Below, in pieces: positions 1 to 9,192 of a stretch of 64,000 nucleotides of DNA (position 1 is its first letter; each line of letters begins with the position of its first letter). Location: NCBI RefSeq assembly GCF_018390515.1, contig NZ_JAHBBK010000001.1:868001-932000 (forward strand). The letters run 5' to 3'. The notes beneath the pieces are model-generated. The model had not been told where the DNA came from. It did not search any database and saw only the letters and a list, made by a program, of their open reading frames with translations. A program made the translations under genes and the position numbers. The DNA comes from Mucilaginibacter sp. Bleaf8. Lineage in GTDB: Bacteria > Bacteroidota > Bacteroidia > Sphingobacteriales > Sphingobacteriaceae.

Positions 1-36
1 ATTTCATGTTATAGTTAAACAACCGCAACACCTGAC

Positions 37-717
37 ATGAAATTTCTCCGCAACCTTGCCATATATTATATTGTATTGGGATTACTATGCGGCGTTACAT
101 TTGCACTTTTCGGATTTTTTTGGATTGGCGTTGTAGGTTTGGTATTACTTGCCGCTTATTACATAGCTAAATACTTTTTTAAAGTTGAAGCGATATTACC
201 GGGCCTTTCTAAATGGGCTAAGCGGCTTCTTAGTGCTTTTTTAATACTGTTGCCCATTCTAACCCTCACAGGTATTGAACTTTATTATCACCGCTCTTTT
301 AAACAGCTTATTGTTATTCCCGATAATTACGAGGGACTTGTTATTGTAGCTTATGAAAACGGCCAGGTTAACAATGAAGCCTGGCAAGATGGCTATCGCC
401 TCATAAAGGCGGATAGCCGGGGCTTGGCCAAAACCAGTTTTGAAATGCCGGAACATATTGTAGCCACACTAAGCGAAACGCGTATATGTTATACTGGTAA
501 TTTGAGCAAAAGCCTGCCTATAGAATACCATGCACCTGTTAACCATCAAAATGAGCCCACCGCCTATATGGTTGATTTCACAGACAATTACCAGATATAT
601 GTAATCACAAGCGACTTCAACAATTTTTTTGTGCCACAATCATCAAACGAACTGAAGGCGGAGGTAGATAAGAAATTATCGTCAATAATGGAGGAGATTA
701 AGGTTAAATACCATTAA
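37..717 (+). CDS. Hypothetical membrane-anchored protein
   Basis: I cannot name a family with confidence. The 226-residue product has hydrophobic segments at about residues 7-29, 28-48 and 64-82, followed by a soluble C-terminal part of about 140 residues. The segment beginning IPDNYEGLVIVAYENG near residue 94, then GYRLI, faintly resembles DUF6843-type domains of Bacteroidota membrane proteins. That resemblance is from memory and weak. The ATG at 37 is followed directly by a basic N-terminus and the first membrane segment, which supports the start. It ends 85 bp before galK on the same strand, with no strong terminator between them. No function is proposed. Confidence 0.75.
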   Translation: MKFLRNLAIYYIVLGLLCGVTFALFGFFWIGVVGLVLLAAYYIAKYFFKVEAILPGLSKWAKRLLSAFLILLPILTLTGIELYYHRSFKQLIVIPDNYEGLVIVAYENGQVNNEAWQDGYRLIKADSRGLAKTSFEMPEHIVATLSETRICYTGNLSKSLPIEYHAPVNHQNEPTAYMVDFTDNYQIYVITSDFNNFFVPQSSNELKAEVDKKLSSIMEEIKVKYH

Positions 718-802
718 GGGAGCAGACTGAATTTCCAAAATCTGAAACAGTGCTTGCTTTCAGCCGTTTTTTTACAATATTTGTTTCTCTACAACACCTA
801 AA

Positions 803-1963
803 ATGAACCAACATCTATCTCAGGAATTTCAACAAGCTTATAACCAACAGCCACAGGCTACATTTTTTTGTCCGGGCAGGATTAACCTTATAGGCGAACA
901 CATAGACTATAACGGCGGCCTGGTAATGCCTTGCGCTATAGATTTTGGCACAACATTACTGATAGCACCCAACACGGAAGGTGTATTTCGGTTGCGCAGC
1001 CTTAATTTTGATGAAACGCTGGAAATACCCGTGCAAACCGCTTATGAAAAAACTGGTCGCGAGTGGTACAATTACCCATTGGGTGTAATGCACCATTTTG
1101 TTCAGGACGGCAAAGAAATTAAAGGCTTAGACATGCTTTACCATGGCAACCTGCCTATCGGTTCGGGCTTGTCATCTTCTGCCTCTATTGAGATTGTAAC
1201 CGCCTATGCGCTGAATGAATATTTTAAAAGCGGCTATACCAAACTGGAGCTGGTTATACAGGCCAAATCTGTCGAAAATAATTTCATTGGCCTCAACAGC
1301 GGCATCATGGATCAGTTTGCCGTAGCATTTGGCGAAAAAGATAAAGCACTGATGCTGAACTGCGATACGCTTGATTATGAAGCTGTAGATGCTAACCTGG
1401 GCGACCATGTACTGGCCATCATCAGCACCAACAAACCCCGCAAACTGGCCGAATCCAAATACAACGAACGCGTTAAGGAATGCCAGGAAGCACTGGCCGA
1501 CCTGCAAAAGGAGTTAAGTATAGATTATTTATGCGACATCGATGCAGAAACCTTCCGCAAGCACCAGCATCTGATCACCAACGAGGTAGTTTTAAAACGT
1601 GCCACCCACGTAATTGAAGAGAATGACCGCGTAAAAGCAGCAGCGGCAGCCCTATCGGCAGGTAACTTGCAGGAATTTGGTCAGCTGATGTACGCCTCGC
1701 ACGAATCTCTGCAAAACTTGTACGAAGTGAGTGGCCTGGAACTGGACACCATTGTAGCCTACAGCAAAACCGATGCTAACGTTACAGGCGCACGCATGAC
1801 GGGTGCCGGCTTTGGCGGCTGTGCCATTGCCCTGGTTAAAGCGGATGCTTTTGACGATTACAGCAAAAAGGTTACGGCGCATTACACGGAAATTGTAGGC
1901 TATGAACCTTCTGTATACCGCACCTCAATTAACGATGGTGTGCGTTTGCTGAGTGGCGAATAA
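803..1963 (+). CDS. galK: Galactokinase
   Basis: GHMP-family kinase that phosphorylates alpha-D-galactose at C1 with ATP, the first step of the Leloir pathway, in the cytoplasm. At 386 residues it has the usual galactokinase length. The N-terminal galactokinase signature is seen as GRINLIGEHIDYNGG near residue 25, the ATP-binding motif as PIGSGLSSSASIE near 115-127, and the C-terminal GHMP motif as MTGAGFGGCAIAL near 330. galT, galE and galM are not in this window, so the gene is not part of a complete gal operon here. A strong hairpin terminator follows at 2000-2033, so it is probably transcribed alone or with the upstream membrane protein. Confidence 0.96.
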   Translation: MNQHLSQEFQQAYNQQPQATFFCPGRINLIGEHIDYNGGLVMPCAIDFGTTLLIAPNTEGVFRLRSLNFDETLEIPVQTAYEKTGREWYNYPLGVMHHFVQDGKEIKGLDMLYHGNLPIGSGLSSSASIEIVTAYALNEYFKSGYTKLELVIQAKSVENNFIGLNSGIMDQFAVAFGEKDKALMLNCDTLDYEAVDANLGDHVLAIISTNKPRKLAESKYNERVKECQEALADLQKELSIDYLCDIDAETFRKHQHLITNEVVLKRATHVIEENDRVKAAAAALSAGNLQEFGQLMYASHESLQNLYEVSGLELDTIVAYSKTDANVTGARMTGAGFGGCAIALVKADAFDDYSKKVTAHYTEIVGYEPSVYRTSINDGVRLLSGE

Positions 1964-1999
1964 ATACCTGAAATCAATTTTATTGAATATTTTTGTACG

Positions 2000-2033
2000 G
2001 TAGTCTGTGCCTTGGGCACAGACTACTTTTTTT
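2000..2033 (+). terminator. Intrinsic terminator of galK
   Basis: A perfect 12-bp stem (2000-2011 with 2015-2026) closes a TTG loop and is followed by seven T. It sits just after the galK stop, as a Rho-independent terminator should. An alternative TTG start for the next frame lies inside this region, which argues against a start that early for the methyltransferase. Confidence 0.9.
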
Positions 2034-2058
2034 ATTTATATACTTTGTAACTAGCCTC

Positions 2059-2607
2059 ATGCAGGGAGATAATCATATACGAAAATTAAAATTGGATGAA
2101 CTGAACCGGGTATCGGTTGATGAGTTTAAAGCACAGGAAAAGCTACCCGTAGCCGTGGTGTTAGACAACGTACGCAGCATGCATAATGTAGGCTCGGTTT
2201 TTCGTACCGGAGATGGCTTTGCAGTGGAACAGGTTTGTTTGTGCGGCATAACCGGTCAGCCACCACACCGTGAAATTGAAAAAACGGCGCTCGGTGCTAC
2301 CCAATCCGTAAACTGGACCTACTATGCCGATACTGTGCAGGCCGTTGAGCAATTGCGTAGCGAAGGCTACCAGATTATTGCCGTTGAGCAGGCCGAAAAC
2401 AGCGTAATGCTTAATAATTTCAAACCCGAAGCCGGACATAAGTACGCGCTTATTTTCGGTAATGAGGTAAATGGCGTAAGCGAAGAAGTTATGGCCCGCA
2501 TTGACACCTGCCTGGAAATTCCGCAGTTTGGCACCAAGCACTCCTTCAATATAGTCGTATCAGCCGGCATTGTGTTGTGGGACTTTTTTGCTAAGCTGAA
2601 TTTTTAA
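2059..2607 (+). CDS. TrmH/SpoU-family RNA 2'-O-methyltransferase
   Basis: SAM-dependent SPOUT-class methyltransferase expected to methylate a ribose 2'-OH in tRNA or rRNA; the target cannot be told from sequence. Family motifs are visible: VLDNVRSMHNVGSVFRT (motif 1), ALIFGNEVNGVSEE (motif 2) and IPQFGTKHSFNIVVSAGIVL (motif 3, forming the knotted SAM site). The start is set at the ATG at 2059, giving 182 residues. A longer frame begins at a TTG in 1993 but runs through the galK terminator. A TATACTTTG sequence resembling a -7 box lies about 15 bp upstream of this ATG. The next gene starts 13 bp after the stop, so the two are probably co-transcribed. Confidence 0.9.
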   Translation: MQGDNHIRKLKLDELNRVSVDEFKAQEKLPVAVVLDNVRSMHNVGSVFRTGDGFAVEQVCLCGITGQPPHREIEKTALGATQSVNWTYYADTVQAVEQLRSEGYQIIAVEQAENSVMLNNFKPEAGHKYALIFGNEVNGVSEEVMARIDTCLEIPQFGTKHSFNIVVSAGIVLWDFFAKLNF

Positions 2608-2619
2608 CAAATTTATAGC

Positions 2620-3279
2620 ATGAGTGTACTTGCCAAAAAACTCTTAGTAAAGCCCGGGCAACGCTGGCTTTTGTACAATGCGCCCGAAACTTATTTGTCG
2701 GTACTGGAGCCATTGCCCGACGGCGTTGTGCTAACTTTTGTACCTGAGAGTGAGGTGAACGGCATACAGCTTTTTGCTAAAAATTCTGCCGAATTAGGAA
2801 TTAGCCTGCAAGCTTTACAACCGGTACTCAAGCCTGATACAATATTATGGATTATGTACCCCAAAAAAACATCGGGTATTGCAACTGATTTGGTCATGAC
2901 ACGTAACTGGAAGGAAACCGACATCTACGCGCTGCGTCCGGTGGCTTCCGCCGCCATAGATGCGACCTGGACTGCATTGCGCTTCCGTCCTGAAGAACAA
3001 ACAAAAACATCGGTCACAAGCAACAGTGAAATAGGTACTACTACCTATGCCGAATATATTGATGTAGTGAATAAAACCATTACGCTGCCGGCATCCATTC
3101 ATGAAGTTTTGCAGCAGCATGCCCCGGCTTTAAGTATCTTCGAAAAGTTATCTTACACCAACCGTAAAGAATATTTGCTGTGGGTACTCACTGCCAAGCA
3201 GGAAAAAACTCGTACCGACAGGATGCAAAAAATAGCAGATAAGTTACTAAGCGGAAAGAAAAACCCGTCAGATAAATAG
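2620..3279 (+). CDS. YdeI/OmdA-like protein
   Basis: The product has 219 residues. The C-terminal third (YTNRKEYLLWVLTAKQ, then a basic helix RMQKIADKLLSGKK) matches the YdeI/OmpD-associated (OmdA) family pattern. The N-terminal half contains ILWIMYPKKTSG and a small alpha/beta domain like DUF3052-type proteins. No catalytic residues are evident. OmdA-type proteins have been linked loosely to envelope stress and bacteriocin protection, but the biochemical role is unknown. It lies 13 bp after the methyltransferase and is likely its operon partner. Family call moderate, function not assigned. Confidence 0.75.
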   Translation: MSVLAKKLLVKPGQRWLLYNAPETYLSVLEPLPDGVVLTFVPESEVNGIQLFAKNSAELGISLQALQPVLKPDTILWIMYPKKTSGIATDLVMTRNWKETDIYALRPVASAAIDATWTALRFRPEEQTKTSVTSNSEIGTTTYAEYIDVVNKTITLPASIHEVLQQHAPALSIFEKLSYTNRKEYLLWVLTAKQEKTRTDRMQKIADKLLSGKKNPSDK

Positions 3280-3321
3280 TTGAGACATCAGCGCATTGTC
3301 AGTATAAAATAAAAAACTGTC

Positions 3322-3336
3322 GCTAATAATATTAGC
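3322..3336. promoter_or_regulatory. Palindrome, possible operator
   Basis: GCTAATAATATTAGC is a perfect 7-1-7 dyad. It lies about 15-30 bp upstream of the -7 box at 3351-3358, which is where the -33 element of the exonuclease/GIY-YIG gene should be. No T-run follows, so it is not a terminator. A repressor site is inference only. Confidence 0.35.
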
Positions 3337-3350
3337 ACCGATATTTTATT

Positions 3351-3358
3351 TATTTTTG
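3351..3358 (+). promoter_or_regulatory. -7 box (TAnnTTTG), near-leaderless
   Basis: TATTTTTG matches the Bacteroidota -7 consensus exactly and ends 6 nt before the ATG at 3365, so the transcript would start at or next to the start codon. Confidence 0.5.
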
Positions 3359-3364
3359 GAATAG

Positions 3365-4762
3365 ATGTATGCGATTGTTGATATTGAGACTACGGGCGGG
3401 CATGCCAGCGCTAACGGAATTACCGAGATAGCGATATGTATTCATGATGGGAAGGAAGTTGTACAACGCTACCAAACATTGGTTAACCCCGGCCGGGAAA
3501 TACCTGTTTATATACAATCATTAACTGGTATCAGCAACGATATGGTGCAACAAGCACCATATTTTAAGGATGTGGCTTATGAAATTCACAACCTGTTGCA
3601 GGGGCATATCTTTGTAGCCCACAACGTTAATTTCGATCATTCTTTCGTTAAACATCATTTGGCAGCAGCCGGATATGATTTGCAGTGCAACAAGCTATGT
3701 ACCGTGCGCCTGAGCCGCAAGATCATTCCCGGCATGGCATCTTACAGCCTGGGTAAATTATGTCATCAGCTGGGTATAGGCAATTCGGCCCGGCACCGGG
3801 CCGGTGGTGATGCTGATGCCACTGCGGAGCTGTTTACGCTCCTTTTAAGTAAGGACGAAGACAACCATATTCCACTTGCTGCCAGGCAACGCTCCAAAGA
3901 GCAGGTGCTGCCCCCTAACCTGCATACGCAGTTTATTGAAAAGCTGCCCCCTACACCGGGGGTATATTATTTTCATGACCAGAAGGGCAAGGTGGTATAT
4001 GTAGGTAAAGCCGTAAACATTAAAAAACGGGTGGCCAGCCACTTTGCTGGTAACAACTCAGGGGCACAACGGCAGGAATTTATGCGGCATATACACCGCA
4101 TCAGCTACCAGGAATGCGGCACCGAACTGATGGCCCTGCTTACCGAAGCTGTGGAAATAAAACGCCTGTGGCCAAAATTCAATCGCTCACAAAAAAAGCT
4201 GGAGTTTAATTTTGGGTTATATACTTACGAGGACCAACGCGGTTATTTACGCCTTGCGGTTGATAAACGCCGCAAATACTCCGTACCGGTACATACCTGC
4301 AGCTCACTGCTCGATGGCCGGAATATTTTATTGCGTTTGATTGATGAGTTTGAGCTATGCCCTAAGCTATGCTTTATACAAACCAATACCGACGCTTGCA
4401 CCGGTGCCAAAAAGGAAACATGTGCCTGCACCGGCCAAGAAACCCCAACTGATTATAACCAAAAAATCAATCAGGCTATAGCTACCTTAAAGCAGACACT
4501 GCCTACCTTTTTGATACGTGATGAAGGCCGTAAGGACGATGAGCATAGTTGCATTTTAATTGAAGAAGGTCGCTTTTACGGCATGGGGTATATTTCGCAG
4601 TACTTTGCAGCCGAAAACTTAGAGCATATCAAAAAACATATCGTACCCTACCCCGGCAACGATTATATGCAGAATATGGTGCTCAATTATGCCGAAAAAC
4701 ATCCGTGGAAACGTGTAGACTTTCAAAGCATAAATGAAGCAGCGTTAGAAATACATGTTTAA
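3365..4762 (+). CDS. DnaQ-like exonuclease fused to GIY-YIG nuclease domain
   Basis: Fusion of 465 residues. Residues 1-165 form a DEDD 3'-5' exonuclease: VDIETTGG (Exo I), HNVNFDHSFV (Exo II) and HRAGGDADATAELF (Exo III) are present. Residues about 198-285 form a UvrC/Cho-type GIY-YIG domain (LPPTPGVYYFHD, then VVYVGKAVNIKKRVASHF). The C-terminal part carries a cysteine cluster (ACTGAKKETCACTGQE) near 345-360, which could bind metal. The architecture suggests DNA repair or end processing, with one domain nicking and the other trimming. The protein is not the replicative epsilon subunit, which lacks GIY-YIG. The gene stands alone, with a -7 box abutting its ATG. Confidence 0.92.
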   Translation: MYAIVDIETTGGHASANGITEIAICIHDGKEVVQRYQTLVNPGREIPVYIQSLTGISNDMVQQAPYFKDVAYEIHNLLQGHIFVAHNVNFDHSFVKHHLAAAGYDLQCNKLCTVRLSRKIIPGMASYSLGKLCHQLGIGNSARHRAGGDADATAELFTLLLSKDEDNHIPLAARQRSKEQVLPPNLHTQFIEKLPPTPGVYYFHDQKGKVVYVGKAVNIKKRVASHFAGNNSGAQRQEFMRHIHRISYQECGTELMALLTEAVEIKRLWPKFNRSQKKLEFNFGLYTYEDQRGYLRLAVDKRRKYSVPVHTCSSLLDGRNILLRLIDEFELCPKLCFIQTNTDACTGAKKETCACTGQETPTDYNQKINQAIATLKQTLPTFLIRDEGRKDDEHSCILIEEGRFYGMGYISQYFAAENLEHIKKHIVPYPGNDYMQNMVLNYAEKHPWKRVDFQSINEAALEIHV

Positions 4763-4871
4763 ACATACAATTGCCATAATAATGTCAATATAGCGGTAAA
4801 TACATCTGTGTTTAACCATATATTCAAACTAAGGTGCTATGTTCGTGTTAAACGATAACAAACATACAACC

Positions 4872-5471
4872 ATGGCAAAAATTCTTCACGTGATTTCGAG
4901 CCCGAGAGGCGCGGCATCAAACAGCATTAAATTAGGCAACGCAATTATTGATCGTTTAAGAGAAAATGATGCGGCAGCTGCAGTAACAGTAAGAGATTTA
5001 ACCAACGGCCCGTTCCCTCACCTGGAAGAAGCACACTTAAACGCATTCTTTACACCGGTTGAGCAACATACAGAAGATAACAAAGCAGCTATCCGCCACT
5101 CAAACGAAGCTATTCAGGAAATTTTTGATGCAGATGTAATTGTGATTGGTGCACCGATGTACAACTTCACCATTCCATCAGTATTAAAATCATGGATTGA
5201 CCATATTGCACGTGCTGGTATCACTTTCAGATACACTGCATCAGGCCCGGAAGGCTTGGTAAACGGTAAAAAAGTTTACGTAGCTGTAGCTACAGGTGGG
5301 GTTTACAGTTCTGGTGATGCGTCATCATATGACTTTGTAACCCCATACCTAAAAGCATTTTTGGCTTTCATTGGTCTTACTGATGTTACCTTTATCCGTG
5401 CCGAAGGCTTTGCCATTGGCGATTTGCAAGCAACCGCTCTGGATAAAGCTATCGACAGCATTTCTTTGTAA
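4872..5471 (+). CDS. azoR: FMN-dependent NADH-azoreductase
   Basis: Flavodoxin-fold NAD(P)H:quinone/azo oxidoreductase of the AzoR family; a cytosolic FMN enzyme that reduces quinones and azo bonds. The ATG at 4872 gives 199 residues beginning MAKILHVISSPRGAASNS, the FMN-phosphate loop typical of the family. The motif APMYNFTIPSVLKSWIDHI near 100-120 is diagnostic. An in-frame upstream ATG at 4839 would add 11 residues with no family counterpart. The gene faces pyrF across a strong two-way terminator. Confidence 0.93.
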   Translation: MAKILHVISSPRGAASNSIKLGNAIIDRLRENDAAAAVTVRDLTNGPFPHLEEAHLNAFFTPVEQHTEDNKAAIRHSNEAIQEIFDADVIVIGAPMYNFTIPSVLKSWIDHIARAGITFRYTASGPEGLVNGKKVYVAVATGGVYSSGDASSYDFVTPYLKAFLAFIGLTDVTFIRAEGFAIGDLQATALDKAIDSISL

Positions 5472-5487
5472 GTACATAATCACATAT

Positions 5488-5531
5488 AAAAAGCAAAGCG
5501 CCTGTGCAATTGTACAGGCGCTTTGCTTTTT
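5488..5531. terminator. Bidirectional terminator, azoR/pyrF
   Basis: A perfect 18-bp inverted repeat (5488-5505 with 5514-5531) has A-runs and T-runs at its ends. It lies between the convergent azoR and pyrF stops and can serve both strands. Confidence 0.92.
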
Positions 5532-5547
5532 ATTACCGTACGCTATA

Positions 5548-6381
5548 TTATATAATACCGGCTTTTTCCAACTCTGCCTGCATTTGCTGTTGCAACGCCA
5601 GCGCCTCGGCACGGGCTGCTTCGGCAAAGTCTTCGCCGTTGGATGCATAGATGATGGAGCGTGAAGCATTTACCAGCAGACCACAATCTTTGGTTATGCC
5701 ATAGCGGCAAACTTCTTCCAAGCTACCACCCTGCGCACCAACGCCGGGTACCAACAAAAAGTTATCAGGCGCATGCTTACGTATGTTTTCAAATTCTGGT
5801 CCGCGGGTGGCGCCTACCACAAACATGGCGCGTTCTACACCGGCCAGTTCATTGGTGCGGTTCAAAACAGCTTCGTACACCAGTCCGCCGTTGGTTTCCA
5901 GGTACTGGAAATCGCGGCTGCCAGGGTTTGATGTTAATGCCAGCACAATGATCCACTTGCCCTCGTAAGCCAGGTAAGGTGTTAAGCTATCGTGCCCCAT
6001 GTATGGCGTTATGGTAATGGCATCAAAACCCATTCCGGTGGTGGCTTCATCAAAAAAGGCTTTGGCATACTGGTCGGATGTATTGCCAATATCGCCCCTT
6101 TTGGCATCAATTATACTCAGGCAACTTTTAGGCAGGTGCTGGTAAGTACCAATCAAACTTTGCCAGCCGGCTATGCCACGGCTTTCATAAAAAGCAGCGT
6201 TTGGTTTATAGGCTACACACAAATCATGCGTAGCATCAATGATACGCTTATTGAATTCCAGAACCGGATCCGGATAATTGTTTAAAAAGGACGGTATTTT
6301 TGCAGGATCGGTATCTAAACCAACACACAAAAATGACTTCTTTTGCTTTATTTGTTCAATAAGCTGCTGACGGGTAAGCAT
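5548..6381 (-). CDS. pyrF: Orotidine 5'-phosphate decarboxylase
   Basis: Decarboxylates OMP to UMP, the last step of de novo pyrimidine synthesis. The 277-residue product belongs to the longer OMPdecase subgroup. It shows LCVGLDTDPAKIP near residue 18, the catalytic block SIIDAKRGDIGNTSDQYAKA (D-K-D) and the phosphate-binding LLVPGVGAQGG near 210. The ATG at 6381 begins MLTRQQLIEQIKQKKSFLCVG, as in homologues. No other pyr genes lie nearby. The gene diverges from rho across about 270 bp of AT-rich DNA. Confidence 0.96.
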   Translation of the reverse strand: MLTRQQLIEQIKQKKSFLCVGLDTDPAKIPSFLNNYPDPVLEFNKRIIDATHDLCVAYKPNAAFYESRGIAGWQSLIGTYQHLPKSCLSIIDAKRGDIGNTSDQYAKAFFDEATTGMGFDAITITPYMGHDSLTPYLAYEGKWIIVLALTSNPGSRDFQYLETNGGLVYEAVLNRTNELAGVERAMFVVGATRGPEFENIRKHAPDNFLLVPGVGAQGGSLEEVCRYGITKDCGLLVNASRSIIYASNGEDFAEAARAEALALQQQMQAELEKAGII

Positions 6382-6652
6382 AATTAAGAAAATTTAAAAT
6401 ATTTCAGGCTTCAAAAAAACTAAAAATAGCCGTAAGTGTTAGGCTGGTATAAATCTTTTTTAAAGATTTTTGTTTTTGAAAAATTATAGGTATAATTGCA
6501 GCGTTTCCAATACAATTTTTCTTGCACTAAAGAAAGATTCAAAAAAATCCCGCGTTGCTTAAAACTTGTAAATTTTTCAGATAGCGCCTTACAGCTGCAA
6601 GACAATTTTCTTTTTAATTACTAATAATCCTTTGTGAATTATATCTCATCTC

Positions 6653-8368
6653 ATGCCTGAAACACTCGAATTGAATGACAAGCTTGTGTCCGAACTACGT
6701 CAAATAGCGAAAGACCTGGGTATTGCTGAAGCGGATGACCTACGTAAGCCACAATTAATTACCCGCATCAACGAGCAGGAAAAGTTAATTGAGGCTGCCC
6801 GAGCCCAACAAGATACTTTAGATAATAACTATAGCGCCACTAATAATGCTGAGGCACCAGCCGAAACAGAAGAAAAACCGCGCAAAAGAACCCGTACCAC
6901 TAAAACCAAAACAGCCAAAGCTGCTGCTGAAGAAGCAGGCGCTGATCTGTTTGCCGCACCTGAACCGGTTGTGGCAGCCGAAGCACCGGCCGAACCAATA
7001 CCGGCTGTTGAGGAAGCTCCTGTTGCCGAAGTTGCCGAGCAGGCACCATCTGCGCCGGCGGCACCAGCTGCCCGCCCTGCCAAACAAGGCAACGAGCAAC
7101 GTGAACGCCGTTTTGAGCAGCGTGAACGCCGTCCTAATAACAAAGACGGTAATCAGAACCAAAACGGACCTGGTACTAATCAGAATCAAACCAACCAGAA
7201 TCAGGGCAATAATCAACAAGCGCAAAGAAATCAGGAACCAATTAACCTGGATTTTGATAATGTGATTGTTAATGAAGGCGTGCTGGAAATTATGCCTGAT
7301 GGTTATGGTTTCTTACGCTCATCAGATTATAACTACCTGACTTCGCCTGATGATATTTATGTATCTCAGTCGCAGATCAAATTGTTCGGTTTAAAAACCG
7401 GTGATACCGTTCGCGGCAGCATCCGTCCGCCTAAAGAGGGCGAGAAGTATTTCCCGCTGGTGCGTGTTGAGGCCATCAATGGCCGCATACCGGCAGAAGT
7501 ACGCGACCGTGTACCTTTTGATCACTTAACGCCGCTTTTCCCGTCAGAAAGATTGAACCTGTTTACCGACGGCAGCAACTACTCCACCCGTATTATGGAC
7601 CTCTTTTCCCCTATCGGTAAAGGTCAGCGTGGTTTGATTGTGGCACAGCCAAAAACAGGTAAAACCATGTTGCTGAAGGATGTGGCTAATGCGATAGCCA
7701 AAAACCACCCGGAAGTATACCTGATTATCTTACTGATTGACGAGCGCCCTGAGGAGGTTACTGATATGGCTCGCAGCGTACGTGCCGAAGTGGTATCATC
7801 AACATTTGATGAGCCTGCCGAACGCCACGTAAAAATTGCCAACATTGTGCTTGAAAAAGCAAAGCGTATGGTTGAATGCGGACACGATGTGGTAATCTTA
7901 CTTGATTCCATCACCCGTTTAGCCCGTGCTTACAATACTGTTGCGCCGGCATCAGGAAAAATCCTGTCGGGTGGTGTGGATGCCAACGCACTGCACAAAC
8001 CGAAACGCTTTTTTGGTGCTGCCCGTAACATTGAAGATGGCGGTTCATTAACCATTATTGCTACGGCACTTACCGAAACCGGCTCTAAAATGGACGAGGT
8101 TATCTTTGAAGAATTTAAAGGTACCGGTAACATGGAGCTGCAGCTGGATCGTAAATTATCTAACAAACGTGTATTCCCTGCCATTGATATTACGGCATCG
8201 AGCACCCGCCGCGATGACCTGTTGCTGGATCGCGATACATTGCAACGTATATGGATATTGCGTAACCACCTGGCCGACATGAATTCGCAAGAAGCAATGG
8301 AATTTTTGCTGGGTCAGATCAGGGGAACAAGATCAAACGAAGAGTTCCTGATTTCAATGAATTCATAA
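6653..8368 (+). CDS. rho: Transcription termination factor Rho with disordered insertion
   Basis: Hexameric RNA-dependent ATPase that terminates transcription. At 571 residues it is about 150 longer than E. coli Rho (419). Residues 1-50 are the Rho N helical domain ([20 protein letters not shown]). Residues about 60-190 are low complexity, first Ala/Pro/Glu-rich, then Arg-rich, then Asn/Gln-rich. The cold-shock-like RNA-binding domain follows ([11 protein letters not shown]). The ATPase core has the P-loop [13 protein letters not shown], the Walker [17 protein letters not shown], and the secondary RNA-binding loop in [20 protein letters not shown]. In Bacteroides thetaiotaomicron a comparable insertion is reported to drive condensate formation; relevance here is inferred. 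The 270-bp upstream leader may hold autoregulatory sites. Confidence 0.97.
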   Translation: MPETLELNDKLVSELRQIAKDLGIAEADDLRKPQLITRINEQEKLIEAARAQQDTLDNNYSATNNAEAPAETEEKPRKRTRTTKTKTAKAAAEEAGADLFAAPEPVVAAEAPAEPIPAVEEAPVAEVAEQAPSAPAAPAARPAKQGNEQRERRFEQRERRPNNKDGNQNQNGPGTNQNQTNQNQGNNQQAQRNQEPINLDFDNVIVNEGVLEIMPDGYGFLRSSDYNYLTSPDDIYVSQSQIKLFGLKTGDTVRGSIRPPKEGEKYFPLVRVEAINGRIPAEVRDRVPFDHLTPLFPSERLNLFTDGSNYSTRIMDLFSPIGKGQRGLIVAQPKTGKTMLLKDVANAIAKNHPEVYLIILLIDERPEEVTDMARSVRAEVVSSTFDEPAERHVKIANIVLEKAKRMVECGHDVVILLDSITRLARAYNTVAPASGKILSGGVDANALHKPKRFFGAARNIEDGGSLTIIATALTETGSKMDEVIFEEFKGTGNMELQLDRKLSNKRVFPAIDITASSTRRDDLLLDRDTLQRIWILRNHLADMNSQEAMEFLLGQIRGTRSNEEFLISMNS

Positions 8369-8472
8369 ACTCTTTTGTTCAAGGTTTTATAAGATTGGCG
8401 GGGTTAGAATTCCATTAAAACCTCACAATTTTATAAAACCTTAACATTAATTGGCTACCTTCATCGCCAACA

Positions 8473-9192
8473 ATGAGGAAACGCGTTCAAAAGCATGTAC
8501 CTAATGCTATTACCTGTGCCAACCTGTTTAGCGGTTGCGTAGGTATTGTTTTTGTAACATTACAGGATAACCTGGTTTATGCAGCTTACTGCATTTTTTT
8601 AGCCGCCATATTTGACTTTTTTGATGGCCTGGCCTCACGCGTACTTAAATCATTCTCAGTAATTGGTAAGGACTTAGATTCGCTGGCCGATATGGTAAGC
8701 TTTGGCGTACTGCCTTCTCTTATCATGTACCAACTGTTTTTGAAAGCGCCGCAGATTGACCATGTAAGTACTTATCTAAACTTTGTTGCTTTCCTGATCC
8801 CTGTATTTTCGGCACTCAGGCTGGCAAAATTCAACCAGGATACCCGGCAGGTGGAAAACTTTATAGGATTGCCTACCCCGGCCAATGCCATACTGATCGG
8901 GTCTTTTCCGTTAATTATTAAAGATCCCAGCCATTACGACTTCTTTATTAACTTTATACTGAATCCATTCTTCCTGACCTTGTTTGTGGGCATCATGTGC
9001 ATGCTACTGGTAATAGAAATGCCGCTCATGTCGCTCAAATTCAAGAACCGCGATTTTCAGGGAAATATTTATCGGTATTTCTTGCTGATGATTTCGGCAA
9101 TTCTGATACTATTTTTTAAATTTGCCGCAGTTCCGGCGATTATCATAATGTATATCGCCTTATCCGTAATACAATTCAGACTCGTAAAATGA
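8473..9192 (+). CDS. pssA: CDP-diacylglycerol-serine O-phosphatidyltransferase
   Basis: Integral membrane CDP-alcohol phosphotransferase making phosphatidylserine, the precursor of phosphatidylethanolamine. The 239-residue protein has about seven to eight hydrophobic segments. The catalytic motif of the family, DG-x2-AR-x8-G-x3-D-x3-D, is present as FFDGLASR, then G, then the two aspartates in KDLDSLAD (residues about 54-76), with Ser in place of the usual Ala before Arg. All metal-binding aspartates are kept. The stop overlaps the purS start (ATGA at 9189-9192), so translation of the two is probably coupled. Confidence 0.92.
   Translation: MRKRVQKHVPNAITCANLFSGCVGIVFVTLQDNLVYAAYCIFLAAIFDFFDGLASRVLKSFSVIGKDLDSLADMVSFGVLPSLIMYQLFLKAPQIDHVSTYLNFVAFLIPVFSALRLAKFNQDTRQVENFIGLPTPANAILIGSFPLIIKDPSHYDFFINFILNPFFLTLFVGIMCMLLVIEMPLMSLKFKNRDFQGNIYRYFLLMISAILILFFKFAAVPAIIIMYIALSVIQFRLVK

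Noticed and set aside
6420..6605. 61-codon minus-strand frame in the pyrF-rho gap
   Set aside because: Lys/Phe/Asn-rich translation typical of AT-rich non-coding DNA; more likely part of the rho leader region.
6960..7210. Repetitive DNA in rho considered as a CRISPR or satellite array
   Set aside because: Repeats are short, irregular and in frame, explained by low-complexity protein coding; no repeat-spacer pattern anywhere in the window.
6818..7225. 135-codon minus-strand open frame inside rho
   Set aside because: It mirrors the low-complexity, GC-biased insertion of rho; translation is a repetitive Leu/Arg/Cys/Phe mix with no family features.
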